A stretch of 64,000 bases of DNA, taken from positions 662,841 to 726,840 of the forward strand of contig CAVPPF010000002.1 in assembly GCA_963707435.1 (NCBI GenBank), written 5' to 3'. The notes under the pieces were generated by a model. It was given only the letters and a program-made list of their open reading frames with translations. It did not search any database and was not told where the DNA came from. The translations under genes were made by a program, and so were the position numbers. Of this stretch, positions 8,784 to 17,639 are shown piece after piece. This DNA is from UBA4744 sp963707435 (lineage in GTDB: Bacteria; Actinomycetota; Acidimicrobiia; Spongiisociales; UBA4744). Each line of letters starts with the position of its first letter. The first letter of the stretch is position 1.

Positions 8784-9470
8784 GTGACCCAACCTCGACG
8801 GCGCGCTGATGGAACCCGGCCGACTCCGGCGGAGCGAGGCCATGCCCGGCGTATCCGGAACCGCCTGTGGAGCCGCTACCCGTCCATTGCCACCGCGCTC
8901 GAGTACGCCCGGCCGTGGGAATTGCTGGTGGCGACCGTCATCTCTGCTCAAACAACGGACGAGAACGTCAACCGGGCCACGCCGGAGTTGTTTCGCCGCT
9001 ACCCGGACCCGGTGGCGCTTGCACACGCAGACCCTGCTGAGGTCGAAAAGGTGATCTTCTCGACGGGTTTCTACCGGCAGAAGACCAGGTCGATCATCGA
9101 TCTTTCGCGTGACCTGATCGAGCGATTCGACGGAGTGGTTCCGAGAACCATCGACGAGCTCGTGCAGCTGCGGGGCGTCGGACGAAAGACTGCCAGCGTT
9201 GTCCTCGCCGAGGCTTTCGGGAAGCAGGCGATCGCGGTGGACACGCATGTGCGAAGACTCTCCAACAGACTGGGACTGTCGAAGAACTCAAACCCCGACA
9301 AGATCGAGATCGATCTCAAGGCGGTCTTCCCGCCGTCCGACTGGGGAGGTCTGTCCATGCGGCTCATCCAGTACGGGCGGGACGTATGCATCGCCCGGGT
9401 CCCCCGGTGTTTCGAGTGTGACCTGATCGACGTGTGCCCGTTCCCGGACAAAACGTCGCCGGTGAAGTGA
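8784..9470 (+). CDS. nth: Endonuclease III (DNA glycosylase/AP lyase)
   Basis: Base-excision-repair enzyme removing oxidised pyrimidines, 228 aa from GTG 8784. The helix-hairpin-helix LRGVGRKTASVVL carries the catalytic lysine, and VDTHVRRLSNRLG carries the catalytic aspartate. A 4Fe-4S cluster motif C-x6-C-x2-C-x5-C (CIARVPRCFECDLIDVC) is near the C-terminus. The MATE gene begins ten bases after the stop. Confidence 0.95.
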   Translation: MTQPRRRADGTRPTPAERGHARRIRNRLWSRYPSIATALEYARPWELLVATVISAQTTDENVNRATPELFRRYPDPVALAHADPAEVEKVIFSTGFYRQKTRSIIDLSRDLIERFDGVVPRTIDELVQLRGVGRKTASVVLAEAFGKQAIAVDTHVRRLSNRLGLSKNSNPDKIEIDLKAVFPPSDWGGLSMRLIQYGRDVCIARVPRCFECDLIDVCPFPDKTSPVK

Positions 9471-9479
9471 TCGCGGCCG

Positions 9480-10790
9480 ATGGAGCGTAGATCGTACGAT
9501 CGCCAGATCTTGCGACTGGCCATTCCGGCGCTGGGCGCCCTGGCTGCCGACCCGCTGGTTTCCCTGGTCGACACAGCCTTCGTGGGGCGCCTGGGCGCAA
9601 CCGAATTGGGAGGGCTGGGGGTCAATGCCGCGGTGTTCGCCGTTGCGTTCGCTCTGTTCAGCTTCCTCGCCTACGGCACGACGCCCCTCGTCGCTGCCGC
9701 CTGGGGGAGGGGAGACCGGGACGAGGTGAGCCGGGTCGTCACCCAGGCGATCGGATTGGCCATCGCCATCGGTGTGACGGCGACCATCGTCCTCGAGCTG
9801 ATGTGGCAGCCGTTGCTGCGCGTCATGCAGGCCGGTCCCGATCTGTTCGAACCGGCCGGCGAGTACTTGCGCATCCGGGCACTGGCCGCGCCCGCCGTGC
9901 TGCTCGTCACCGTCGGTCACGGAGCGTACCGGGGCATGCAGGACACGCGAACCCCGCTGGTAGTGACGCTTGGTCTCAATCTGATCAACCTCGTGGGCGA
10001 TCCTCTCCTCATCTTTGTTGCCGGATGGGGCTTGCGCGGCGCGGCCGTCGCCACGGTCCTAGCGCAGTGGGTGGGAGCGTTGTGGTTCCTCGTCCTGCTG
10101 AACCGGCGGCGCCGTGAGCTGGACGTGGCGGTTCGCATGCCCCGCCTCGCAGAGTTCCGCCCGCTGGCGAGGGCCGGAACGGAGTTGATCGCTAGAACTG
10201 CCGGCCTGCTCGCCGTCTTCACCGTCGCTACCGCAGTTGCCGCCCGGGTGGGTGCGGTCACCGTGGCTGCCCATCAAATCGCCGCCCAGGTATGGCTCTT
10301 CCTGGCGCTGGTCGTCGACTCCCTGGCGATCGCCGGGCAAGCTCTCGTCGGCCGCTACCTGGGAGCCGGAGAAGCCGGAGCAGCCCGGACCGTCGCGAAC
10401 CGGATGCTGCAGTGGGGGTTCGGCCTGGGAGTGGTGCTCGGGCTGGCCTTCTGGTTTCTGGGGCCGGTGCTCCCCAGGCTGTTCACCGATGATCCGGAGA
10501 TCGTCGCGTTGGTTGCCGGGGTCATGCCGTTCGTGGCTGTGCTGCAGCCCATCGGAGCGCTGGTTTTCGTGTGGGACGGGATCTTCATGGGGGCCCGCCA
10601 GTTCCGGTTCCTCATGGTTTCGACCCTGGCGGCGGCGACCGGAGCGGGCGTTGTGATGATCATGACCGTAGCGGGCGACTGGGGACTCACGGGTGTGTGG
10701 TGGGGCATCACCGCGTTGATGGTCGGCCGGCTCGGTCTGCTGGCGATGCGCTACAGGACGGCGTTCGTCGATTCCACGTCAAGCACCTGA
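9480..10790 (+). CDS. MATE-family efflux transporter (DinF-like)
   Basis: A 436-aa membrane protein with about twelve hydrophobic segments. The start MERRSYDRQILRLAIPAL and the motif DTAFVGRLGATELGGLGVN are typical of the MATE/DinF branch, cation-coupled exporters of drugs or metabolites. It follows nth by ten bases on the same strand. The 3' end overlaps the convergent MFS gene by 40 bases, so both stop codons lie inside the neighbouring reading frame. Confidence 0.88.
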   Translation: MERRSYDRQILRLAIPALGALAADPLVSLVDTAFVGRLGATELGGLGVNAAVFAVAFALFSFLAYGTTPLVAAAWGRGDRDEVSRVVTQAIGLAIAIGVTATIVLELMWQPLLRVMQAGPDLFEPAGEYLRIRALAAPAVLLVTVGHGAYRGMQDTRTPLVVTLGLNLINLVGDPLLIFVAGWGLRGAAVATVLAQWVGALWFLVLLNRRRRELDVAVRMPRLAEFRPLARAGTELIARTAGLLAVFTVATAVAARVGAVTVAAHQIAAQVWLFLALVVDSLAIAGQALVGRYLGAGEAGAARTVANRMLQWGFGLGVVLGLAFWFLGPVLPRLFTDDPEIVALVAGVMPFVAVLQPIGALVFVWDGIFMGARQFRFLMVSTLAAATGAGVVMIMTVAGDWGLTGVWWGITALMVGRLGLLAMRYRTAFVDSTSST

Positions 10791-11986
10791 CCCCGCGTCT
10801 CCGGCAGCAGAAGAATCAAGAAGGCGGAGAGTGCCATGCCCGCGCCCAGATACGTCACGGTCATCGTCAGACCGATCTCGTCGATCGCGATGCGGCCGAT
10901 GGCCAGGCCGGCGATGGATCCAAGGACTCCGACCGTATTCAGCCAGACCACTGCGGTCGCTCGAATCGAGGTCGGGAAGAGCTCATTGCGATGGGCGCCG
11001 AGCGAAGGGACGGCGGCGAACGATCCCAGACTCGAAATGGCGACGGCAACGGTGATGAGCGGGAGGCCGTCGAACCAGTAGAGCCCGAGTCCGCCGGCGA
11101 GGGACATGGTGAACCCGAGGATGGTGGTCGGCCGCCGTCCCCACGTATCTGCCAGGCGTCCGCCGACCAGAAACCCGATCCCCCCGGCGGTTCCCCCGAT
11201 CAGCATCACGGCCACTGCAACGTTCGTCTCGATGGCCAATTCGTTGACCAATCGTTCGAGCGCGAACGTCAGGCTCACGGCCGAGAAGGCTGCAGCCAGC
11301 AGCGAGATGAGGGCGAACACCCAGAAGTTGGCGAAGTGGCTGCCACCCAGCGCTGAAAAGAGGTTGGCTTTGCGGTCGGTGCCGCGAAAAGCCCGGCTCT
11401 CCCTCAGGTGGGAGAACAGCAACGGGAGAAAGATGACACCAACGGCGGTCGCCGCGAAGAGGTAGCGCCAGGCTTCGCGTCCGGCTTCGGCGATGGGAAG
11501 GGCGAAGAGGGCGGTCCCCGCTCCAAAGCTGGCAGCGCCGCCGTAGATGGCGATTCCGTACGCGTGGATCCTGGGGGCTAGTTCCTCAGCCAGGTAGACC
11601 AACGCCAGGACTCCCACCGCGGTGGCGGTCATCCTGACGATGCCCTGCAAGGCGGTGTATATCGTCGGGTTGGGTGCCAGGGCGGTAGCGACGTTGGCGA
11701 GGATCAGAAGGGCGAACGCGGCCAGGAACGGTCGACGTCTGCCGTTACGGTCCCCGTAGAACGAAAAGGCGAGTGCGAGCACCGATCCGACTCTGGTGAT
11801 GGCGAGGATCTGGCTCATCTCCCCGGCGCTCAACCCGAGCGAGATCCGGGCGAAAGGAAGTGTGTTCGTGGCCTGGGCCTGTGCGAATCCCTGCACGTAG
11901 GCCGCCAGTGCCATGAGCAGCACGATTCTTCGGTCGCGCGGGGAAAACTGATCTGGCGGGCGAATGAAGGTCGGAAGAAGGGCCAC
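10751..11986 (-). CDS. Major facilitator superfamily transporter
   Basis: A 411-aa transporter with about twelve hydrophobic segments. GDRNGRRRPF in the first cytoplasmic loop matches the MFS loop 2-3 signature. GGRLADTWGRRPTT repeats it in the second half, and PTSIRATAVVWLNTVG resembles the sugar/metabolite transporter subgroup. The start is GTG 11986, preceded by gaggtaac. The substrate is not predictable. Confidence 0.85.
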   Translation of the reverse strand: MALLPTFIRPPDQFSPRDRRIVLLMALAAYVQGFAQAQATNTLPFARISLGLSAGEMSQILAITRVGSVLALAFSFYGDRNGRRRPFLAAFALLILANVATALAPNPTIYTALQGIVRMTATAVGVLALVYLAEELAPRIHAYGIAIYGGAASFGAGTALFALPIAEAGREAWRYLFAATAVGVIFLPLLFSHLRESRAFRGTDRKANLFSALGGSHFANFWVFALISLLAAAFSAVSLTFALERLVNELAIETNVAVAVMLIGGTAGGIGFLVGGRLADTWGRRPTTILGFTMSLAGGLGLYWFDGLPLITVAVAISSLGSFAAVPSLGAHRNELFPTSIRATAVVWLNTVGVLGSIAGLAIGRIAIDEIGLTMTVTYLGAGMALSAFLILLLPETRGQVLDVESTNAVL

Positions 11987-11987
11987 G

Positions 11988-12191
11988 TTACCTCACGGTG
12001 CTTGCCAGGTGCGGGAGCAGGCGTCGCAGGTCTCGTTCGGGGATGACATGGGCGGTGAGGTTAGCCGGGTGGAGTGCGCGCGGTCCGGTCGGGCCTCCGG
12101 GACCGGGATCGGGGATCGGCGGAGTTTCGAAAACCGTAAGGCTGATAGTTGGCACTTTGGGCCGGCAACCTGGGAACATGGCGTCTCGCAC
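11988..12191 (-). CDS. Possible small proline-rich ORF upstream of the MFS gene
   Basis: An open frame of up to 67 codons ends one base before the GTG of the MFS gene. The middle is proline- and glycine-rich (PPIPDPGPGGPTGP) and the C-terminus is basic (RDLRRLLPHL). The close junction and a ribosome-binding site inside its end would allow coupling. However, the composition is what random GC-rich DNA also yields, and I recognise no family. If it is not real, 11987-12205 is an untranslated divergent region. Confidence 0.25.
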   Translation of the reverse strand: MRDAMFPGCRPKVPTISLTVFETPPIPDPGPGGPTGPRALHPANLTAHVIPERDLRRLLPHLASTVR

Positions 12192-12205
12192 CCGGAGATG
12201 GAGTC

Positions 12206-12958
12206 ATGGCGGACGTTGGCATCGGCGCAGCATTCTTGTTCGGCATCATCTCGTTCGTCTCGCCGTGCGTCCTGCCGTTGCTGCCCGGGTATCTGAGCCT
12301 GATGTCCGGCTATTCGGTCGGCGACCTCGAAGCGGGAACCGCCTCCACCGCGCGGATGGCACGAACCACGGGCCTCTTTGTGCTCGGGTTCACCGTGGTC
12401 TTCGTGCTGCTCGGAGCGGCCGCCACTTCGCTCGGCCAGGTGGTGAGCCGTTACCAGTTCACGGCGACGAGGGTGGCCGGATGGCTGGTGGTTGCCTTCG
12501 GGGTCTTGATCGTTGTCTCGGCCGTGAGCAACAGCCCATTCCTGGCCGGTCTCATGAGGGAACGGCGCATGGAGGTGCGGCCGTCCCGGCTGGGGGCGTG
12601 GGCGCCCATCGTCATGGGCCTCGCTTTCGGGTTTGCGTGGACACCCTGCATTGGTCCGGTGCTCGCCGCGATCCTGCTGACGGCCTCCGTGCAGGAGACG
12701 GTCGGACAGGGCATGGTGCTCCTGTTCTCGTACGCTCTGGGTTTGGGAGTGCCGTTCGTGCTCGCCGGGATCGGGATGACCAAGATGCTCGGCGCCGTTC
12801 GTTTCCTGCGCAGGTATCTGCGGCCGATCAACATCGCCTCCGGGTTGCTGCTGGCGGCTTTTGGGGTCTTGATGATCACCGGGAATCTGGCCCGCTTGTC
12901 CGGGTGGTTCCAGGAACTGTTCACCACCATCGGTTTGGACCGGCTCGCCGAGATCTAA
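12206..12958 (+). CDS. ccdA: CcdA/DsbD-like thiol-disulfide membrane transporter
   Basis: A 250-aa protein with six hydrophobic segments that carries reducing equivalents across the membrane, for example for cytochrome c maturation. The two conserved cysteines sit in the expected transmembrane motifs: SPCVLPLLPGYLS near the N-terminus and WTPCIGPVLAAIL in segment 4. The start is ATG 12206. The stop TAA abuts the trpE ATG directly. No cytochrome c biogenesis partners are nearby, so the partner is unknown. Confidence 0.88.
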   Translation: MADVGIGAAFLFGIISFVSPCVLPLLPGYLSLMSGYSVGDLEAGTASTARMARTTGLFVLGFTVVFVLLGAAATSLGQVVSRYQFTATRVAGWLVVAFGVLIVVSAVSNSPFLAGLMRERRMEVRPSRLGAWAPIVMGLAFGFAWTPCIGPVLAAILLTASVQETVGQGMVLLFSYALGLGVPFVLAGIGMTKMLGAVRFLRRYLRPINIASGLLLAAFGVLMITGNLARLSGWFQELFTTIGLDRLAEI

Positions 12959-14428
12959 ATGCAGGTCACGCCCACGCTGGAGGAATTCGCCGAACTGGCC
13001 GCCCGGTATCCCGTCGTTCCAGTCTCGGCCCGCTTTCTGGCTGATCGAGAGACGGCCGTCAGCGCCTACGAGAAGCTCGTCGGAGACGCGCCCGGATTCC
13101 TGTTCGAGTCGGTTGAAGGCGGTGACCGCTGGGCGCGGTGGTCGTTTCTCGGGTGGGACCCGGAATTCACGATGATCGCCCGAGACGGGGAAACCGTCAT
13201 CGAGGGTGCCTCCCTGGAACTAGCGGACGGGAACCCGCTCGAGGTACTCGAGGATCTGCTCGGCCGCTACGCGACGCCCGATCTGCCCGATCTCCCGCCC
13301 CTCCACAGTGGAGCGGTCGGCTACCTCGGCTATGACGCAGTCCGCTATGTCGAGCACCTGCCGAATCGACCCAAAGACGATCGATCACTTCCGGAGATGC
13401 TGTGGCAGTTCGTTGGCTCGCTGGCGGCACTCGATCGATTCGATCAGACCATCACGCTGGTTCGGAACATCTTTACCGGGGGTGATCCGGCCGTCGAGTA
13501 TGCGGACGCCGTGGCGGCGCTCGCAACCGCCGCCACCCGGCTCAGCTCGGGACGTCCCTACGACGCCCGGCAGGCGGCGGATCCATCCGCGGTCGAACCG
13601 GTTCTCACCTCGACGATGGAGCGTCAGGACTTCGAGACGGCAGTTGAACAAGCCAAGCGGTACATAGAACAGGGTGACGCATTCCAGATCGTCCTGAGCC
13701 AGCGGCTCGAGACCCCGTTTGCGGGCGATCCTTTTGCCGTGTACCGATCGCTGCGTCTGCTGAATCCTTCGCCGTACCTGTTCTATGTCAAGCACCCGGA
13801 GGTGGCGGTGGTTGGTTCCTCACCCGAGTTGTTGACCCGGGTTCGCGACGGGCGCGTGTACAGCAGGCCGATTGCCGGGACCCGCAGACGCGGGGCGGAC
13901 GAAGCCGAAGACGCAGCCCTCGAAGCTGAACTCCTGGCCGATCCGAAGGAGCGGGCGGAGCACGTCATGCTGATCGATCTCGCTCGCAACGATCTGGGAC
14001 GGGTGTCCGAATTCGGCACGGTCGCCGTGGATGATCTCATGGTCATCGAGCGCTACTCCCACGTCATGCATATCGTGTCCGGCGTATCGGGTCGGCTGCG
14101 GTCGGGGGTCCGTCCGGTGGATGTGCTGCGAGCGGTTTTTCCCCACGGAACGGTTTCCGGGGCACCCAAGGTGCGGGCGATGGAGATCATCGACGAGCTG
14201 GAGCCGGTCGCCCGGGGCCCCTATGCGGGAGCCGTCGGCTACATCGATTTCTCCGGGAACATAGACACGGCCATCTGCCTGCGCACGGTGGTGATTGCCG
14301 ACGGGAAGGCGTGGGTCCAGGCCGGCGCCGGACTGGTCGCCGACAGCGTTGCGGCCACAGAGTACGAAGAGACGATGGACAAGGCTGCGGCGGCGCTGGC
14401 CGCCCTTGCGGGTGCGACGCGTGTCTAG
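12959..14428 (+). CDS. trpE: Anthranilate synthase component I
   Basis: Catalyses chorismate to anthranilate, the first committed step of tryptophan synthesis, with a glutaminase subunit. At 489 aa the length is normal. Visible motifs are LNPSPYLFYVK, the RPIAGTRRRG catalytic loop and GTVSGAPKVRAMEIIDELE in the chorismate-binding domain. The amidotransferase partner (trpG) and trpD are not in the window. The end overlaps ygfZ by eight bases. Confidence 0.96.
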   Translation: MQVTPTLEEFAELAARYPVVPVSARFLADRETAVSAYEKLVGDAPGFLFESVEGGDRWARWSFLGWDPEFTMIARDGETVIEGASLELADGNPLEVLEDLLGRYATPDLPDLPPLHSGAVGYLGYDAVRYVEHLPNRPKDDRSLPEMLWQFVGSLAALDRFDQTITLVRNIFTGGDPAVEYADAVAALATAATRLSSGRPYDARQAADPSAVEPVLTSTMERQDFETAVEQAKRYIEQGDAFQIVLSQRLETPFAGDPFAVYRSLRLLNPSPYLFYVKHPEVAVVGSSPELLTRVRDGRVYSRPIAGTRRRGADEAEDAALEAELLADPKERAEHVMLIDLARNDLGRVSEFGTVAVDDLMVIERYSHVMHIVSGVSGRLRSGVRPVDVLRAVFPHGTVSGAPKVRAMEIIDELEPVARGPYAGAVGYIDFSGNIDTAICLRTVVIADGKAWVQAGAGLVADSVAATEYEETMDKAAAALAALAGATRV

Positions 14429-15383
14429 CGGGCGGGAAACGTTCGGTGATGTCACCGCCGAGTACCTGGCAATCCGCAGCGGTGCCGGGTTGGTGTCCGG
14501 TTACTTCGAACCCGTCTCCATCCGCGGCCCGGACACTGCGTCCTTCCTTCAGAACATCGTCAGTCAGGATGTCGCGGCGCTTGCGGCGGGTGAGGTCGGC
14601 CGGTCGCTCCTGCTCGGCCCCGAAGGAAAGCTGCGGTCGGTGTTCTGGGTCCTCAAAGGTGAGGACGAGATCATCCTCGTGACCGAGCACGGCAGGGGTG
14701 GCGCCCTCGCCGCCGAGCTGGGCCGGTACCGGTTCCGGGTCGACGCCGTCATCGAACCCGCAACGGGCGACGGGCTGAGCCTGTGGGGCCCCCTGGCAGG
14801 CGCCGTGCTCGAACGCGCCGGCCTCCCGGCACCGGAAGGCTGGGAGCGTCGCGAGGGCCGGATCGTCGCCAGGGTTCCCCTCGGGCCGCTGGACCGCTTC
14901 CTGGTCGTCGGTGCGGAACCGGAGCACCTAGAAGCGGCAGGGGCACGTCCGGCCGGGTCGCTGGCGGCGACCGCCGTCCGGGTCGAGGCGGGTGAGCCTG
15001 TGATGGGCAGGGACGTGGACGAGAAGACGATCCCCCAGGAGTCCGGTCTGGTTCCCGAGACAGTTTCGTTCACCAAGGGCTGCTATCTCGGCCAGGAACT
15101 CGTTGCCCGTATCGACAGCCGCGGACATGTCAACAGGCTGCTGCGGGGTGTCGTCGTGGGTACCAATGTCCTGCCTCCCGAAGGAGCGGAGCTCTTTGCC
15201 GCCGAGGCTCCGGTCGGGCGCATCACGTCGATCGCGGAGTCGCTCACCCTGCGCGCTCCGGTCGGCCTGGCGCTGGTGCGTCGCGAAATCGAGCCCGGCG
15301 GTGAGGTCGAGATACGGTGGGAAGGTGGGTCGACCGGGGCGTCGGTCCGTGAGCTTCCCCTGTCGGATTTCACAGAATCCTGA
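14421..15383 (+). CDS. ygfZ: YgfZ/GcvT-domain folate-binding Fe-S maintenance protein
   Basis: A 320-aa tetrahydrofolate-binding protein of the YgfZ/GcvT family, which helps maintain some iron-sulfur enzymes. The signature K-G-C-Y-x-G-Q-E is present as TKGCYLGQELVARIDSRGHV. GTG 14421 (VSSGRETFGDV) is chosen because it overlaps the trpE end and the sequence becomes family-like immediately after. A T-rich stretch follows the stop, then an 88-base gap before the response regulator. Confidence 0.85.
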   Translation: MSSGRETFGDVTAEYLAIRSGAGLVSGYFEPVSIRGPDTASFLQNIVSQDVAALAAGEVGRSLLLGPEGKLRSVFWVLKGEDEIILVTEHGRGGALAAELGRYRFRVDAVIEPATGDGLSLWGPLAGAVLERAGLPAPEGWERREGRIVARVPLGPLDRFLVVGAEPEHLEAAGARPAGSLAATAVRVEAGEPVMGRDVDEKTIPQESGLVPETVSFTKGCYLGQELVARIDSRGHVNRLLRGVVVGTNVLPPEGAELFAAEAPVGRITSIAESLTLRAPVGLALVRREIEPGGEVEIRWEGGSTGASVRELPLSDFTES

Positions 15384-15471
15384 CTTTTTTCGAACAAGTG
15401 GTGGGTTCTTTCGACCGATGCTCTCTAGCGACGAACCGCCGCGTGCCGAGGACCACGAACAGGAGGCAGCC

Positions 15472-16149
15472 ATGGCGAACCAGGGCCGGGTACTGCTGAT
15501 CGAAGACGAAGCAAGCATTGCCGAGATGCTGCGCGGGTTCTTCGATCGGGCCGGATACCGCCTGATTCATGCGGCCACCGGCGAGGACGGGCTGGCGCGT
15601 CTGTCCGAACAACCTCCCAAAGTTGTGCTGCTGGATCTCAATCTTCCCGGCATCGACGGCGTCGAGGTTTGTCGCCGGATTCGTGCAACCGGTTCCGACG
15701 TGCCCGTCATCATGCTGACCGCCCGCGACTCAGAAATCGACAAGGTGGTCGGGTTGGAACTGGGCGCCGACGACTATGTGACAAAGCCCTTCTCGCCCCG
15801 GGAGTTGCTGGCCAGGGTGAAAGCCGTGTTGCGCCGCTTCGAAGAAGGTCCGTCGCAGCCTCGTTCCCTCCATTTCCATGGGTTCGAGATCGATGCAGGC
15901 CGCCGGCAGGTCGTCCCTCCGGAGGGTGATGCGATCCGGCCGACCGCCAAAGAGTTCGACCTGCTCTGGTACCTGGCGGAAAATCGCGGCCTGGTTCTTT
16001 CCCGGGCCCAGATTCTCTCGTCCGTATGGGGATACGACTACTTCGGTGAGACCCGCACCGTCGATGTGCACATCCGGCAACTCCGCAAGAAAGTGCCCGG
16101 CATCCCGATCGAGACGGTGTGGGGAGTCGGGTACCGGATGGAGGACTGA
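15472..16149 (+). CDS. OmpR-family response regulator
   Basis: A 225-aa DNA-binding regulator. The receiver domain (residues 4-118) has the acidic pair in IEDE, phospho-acceptor Asp in LLDLNLPG, Thr in MLTARD and Lys in TKPF. The C-terminal winged helix ends VDVHIRQLRKKV. ATG 15472 follows an aggaggcag ribosome-binding site; the upstream in-frame extension overlaps ygfZ and is discarded. The stop overlaps the kinase start (TGATG). It sits between trpE-ygfZ and trpC. The target is unknown. Confidence 0.92.
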   Translation: MANQGRVLLIEDEASIAEMLRGFFDRAGYRLIHAATGEDGLARLSEQPPKVVLLDLNLPGIDGVEVCRRIRATGSDVPVIMLTARDSEIDKVVGLELGADDYVTKPFSPRELLARVKAVLRRFEEGPSQPRSLHFHGFEIDAGRRQVVPPEGDAIRPTAKEFDLLWYLAENRGLVLSRAQILSSVWGYDYFGETRTVDVHIRQLRKKVPGIPIETVWGVGYRMED

Positions 16150-17612
16150 TGCGGCGTCGCTTCTTCTGGAGCATGCTGGCGGTTGCGGGCGTTGCGCTCT
16201 TCGTGGTTGCGGTGTCGGGTGCGGTGCTGACCCGCATCGGGGTGGTTCAGGAAACCCGCACAGAGATCGCCCGTCAGGCGGTGGCGGTAGCCGGACTGGT
16301 CGAGGAAGCCGCTTCGGTCGACGGTTTCGTGACGACACGAAGCATGCTCGACCTGCTCCGCGAGGGCCGGGCCGAAGCCGGTTTGGAGAGCGGGGACAGG
16401 TTCGTTCGACTCCTCAGCTCGGCGCAACGCGTGACGGGAGGCAGCCTGGTCGATCTTGGCTGGGTCGGCCCCGACGGTGTCCTGCAGTTGATTCGGAATC
16501 CGGGAATCGGCGCAGCGCTCGGTTTCGATACCGCCGCACTGCTCAACGGGGACGACCAGTTCCGGCGTATCCAGCTTCCGGACGAAGCTCAGTCGCTGGA
16601 GGCCGTTGCCCACCCGCTGGCCGTCGGGGACCGGGATGCCGTCGTGCCGGTGATCGTGGTTGCGCAACGATCGGACCTGATCGATTGGCGCAAGACGATG
16701 CGAGGGCTGATCGTGCCGATTGCGATTGCGGCACTCCTGTCGGCGATCGCGGCCCGGTCGCTGTCGGGCTGGCTGGAGGAGCGGCTCAGCGGTCTGGCGA
16801 ATGCCGCCCACCACCTGGCGGACGGCGATCTGGCCGCGCGTGCCACCGAGGACGGTGACGACGAAATCAGCGGGTTGGCGGCAAGCTTCAATGTCATGGC
16901 AACCCAGCTCCAGGATGCCCGCGAGCGCGAGCAGGAGTTCCTGATGAGTGTTGGCCACGACCTCCGCACTCCCCTCACCACCATCGGGGGCTACGCAGAA
17001 GCTCTGGAGGAGGAGGAGCTCGACGGCACGGAGACCAGGCGGATCGCCGGAGTGTTGAGCCGTGAAACGAATCGCCTGCGCCGGCTGGTCGAAGACTTGA
17101 TGCTCCTGGCCCGCCTGGAAGCTCGCGAGTTCACTATCCGTCCGGAGCCGGTCGAGGTCGGTGCGCATCTGGGTGAGATCGCTGAGTCATATCGAGGTCG
17201 AGCCGAGGCGTCGAGGGTTCGACTCGAGGTGGACATCGCGGAGACCGGAGTCATCGTGACCGACCCCGATCGATTGGCCCAGATTGCGGCCAACCTGGCC
17301 GAGAACGCCCTCCGCTATACCCCGGAAGCCGGTCGTGTGACGTTCACGGTCCGCCCCTTCGGGAACGGCATCGAACTGAGCGTGGCCGATACGGGACCCG
17401 GCATCGATCAGGTTGACTTGCCCAGGGTGTTCGAGAAGTTCTACGTCGCTCACAAGTACCGGGGAGCGCGACCGGAGGGGTCGGGCCTGGGACTGGCGAT
17501 TGTCAAGCAACTGGTCGATGCGATGGGAGGGACCGTTTCCGCCGACTCGGAACCGGGCCGCGGAACCCGGATCACCGTGTCGATACCCGCCATGTCGGGT
17601 TCGCAAGGCTGA
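16149..17612 (+). CDS. HAMP-containing sensor histidine kinase
   Basis: A 487-aa membrane sensor kinase. An N-terminal transmembrane segment (FFWSMLAVAGVALFVVAVSG) and an extracytoplasmic region of about 150 residues come first. A second membrane segment (LIVPIAIAALLSAIAA) and a HAMP domain follow. The HisKA motif SVGHDLRTPLTTIGG carries the phospho-accepting histidine. The N box (NLAENALRYTPEAG), G1 (DTGPGI) and G2 (GSGLGLAI) are intact. It pairs with the overlapping upstream regulator. The sensed signal is not apparent. Confidence 0.92.
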   Translation: MRRRFFWSMLAVAGVALFVVAVSGAVLTRIGVVQETRTEIARQAVAVAGLVEEAASVDGFVTTRSMLDLLREGRAEAGLESGDRFVRLLSSAQRVTGGSLVDLGWVGPDGVLQLIRNPGIGAALGFDTAALLNGDDQFRRIQLPDEAQSLEAVAHPLAVGDRDAVVPVIVVAQRSDLIDWRKTMRGLIVPIAIAALLSAIAARSLSGWLEERLSGLANAAHHLADGDLAARATEDGDDEISGLAASFNVMATQLQDAREREQEFLMSVGHDLRTPLTTIGGYAEALEEEELDGTETRRIAGVLSRETNRLRRLVEDLMLLARLEAREFTIRPEPVEVGAHLGEIAESYRGRAEASRVRLEVDIAETGVIVTDPDRLAQIAANLAENALRYTPEAGRVTFTVRPFGNGIELSVADTGPGIDQVDLPRVFEKFYVAHKYRGARPEGSGLGLAIVKQLVDAMGGTVSADSEPGRGTRITVSIPAMSGSQG

Positions 17613-17627
17613 GGCGCGGCCGCCGCC

Positions 17628-17633
17628 TACGAT
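17628..17633 (+). promoter_or_regulatory. Candidate leaderless -10 element of trpC
   Basis: TACGAT ends six bases before the trpC ATG, the same spacing as TACACT before uvrB. No ribosome-binding site is present. It suggests trpCFBA has its own promoter, separate from trpE. Confidence 0.35.
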
Positions 17634-17639
17634 GGCGGC

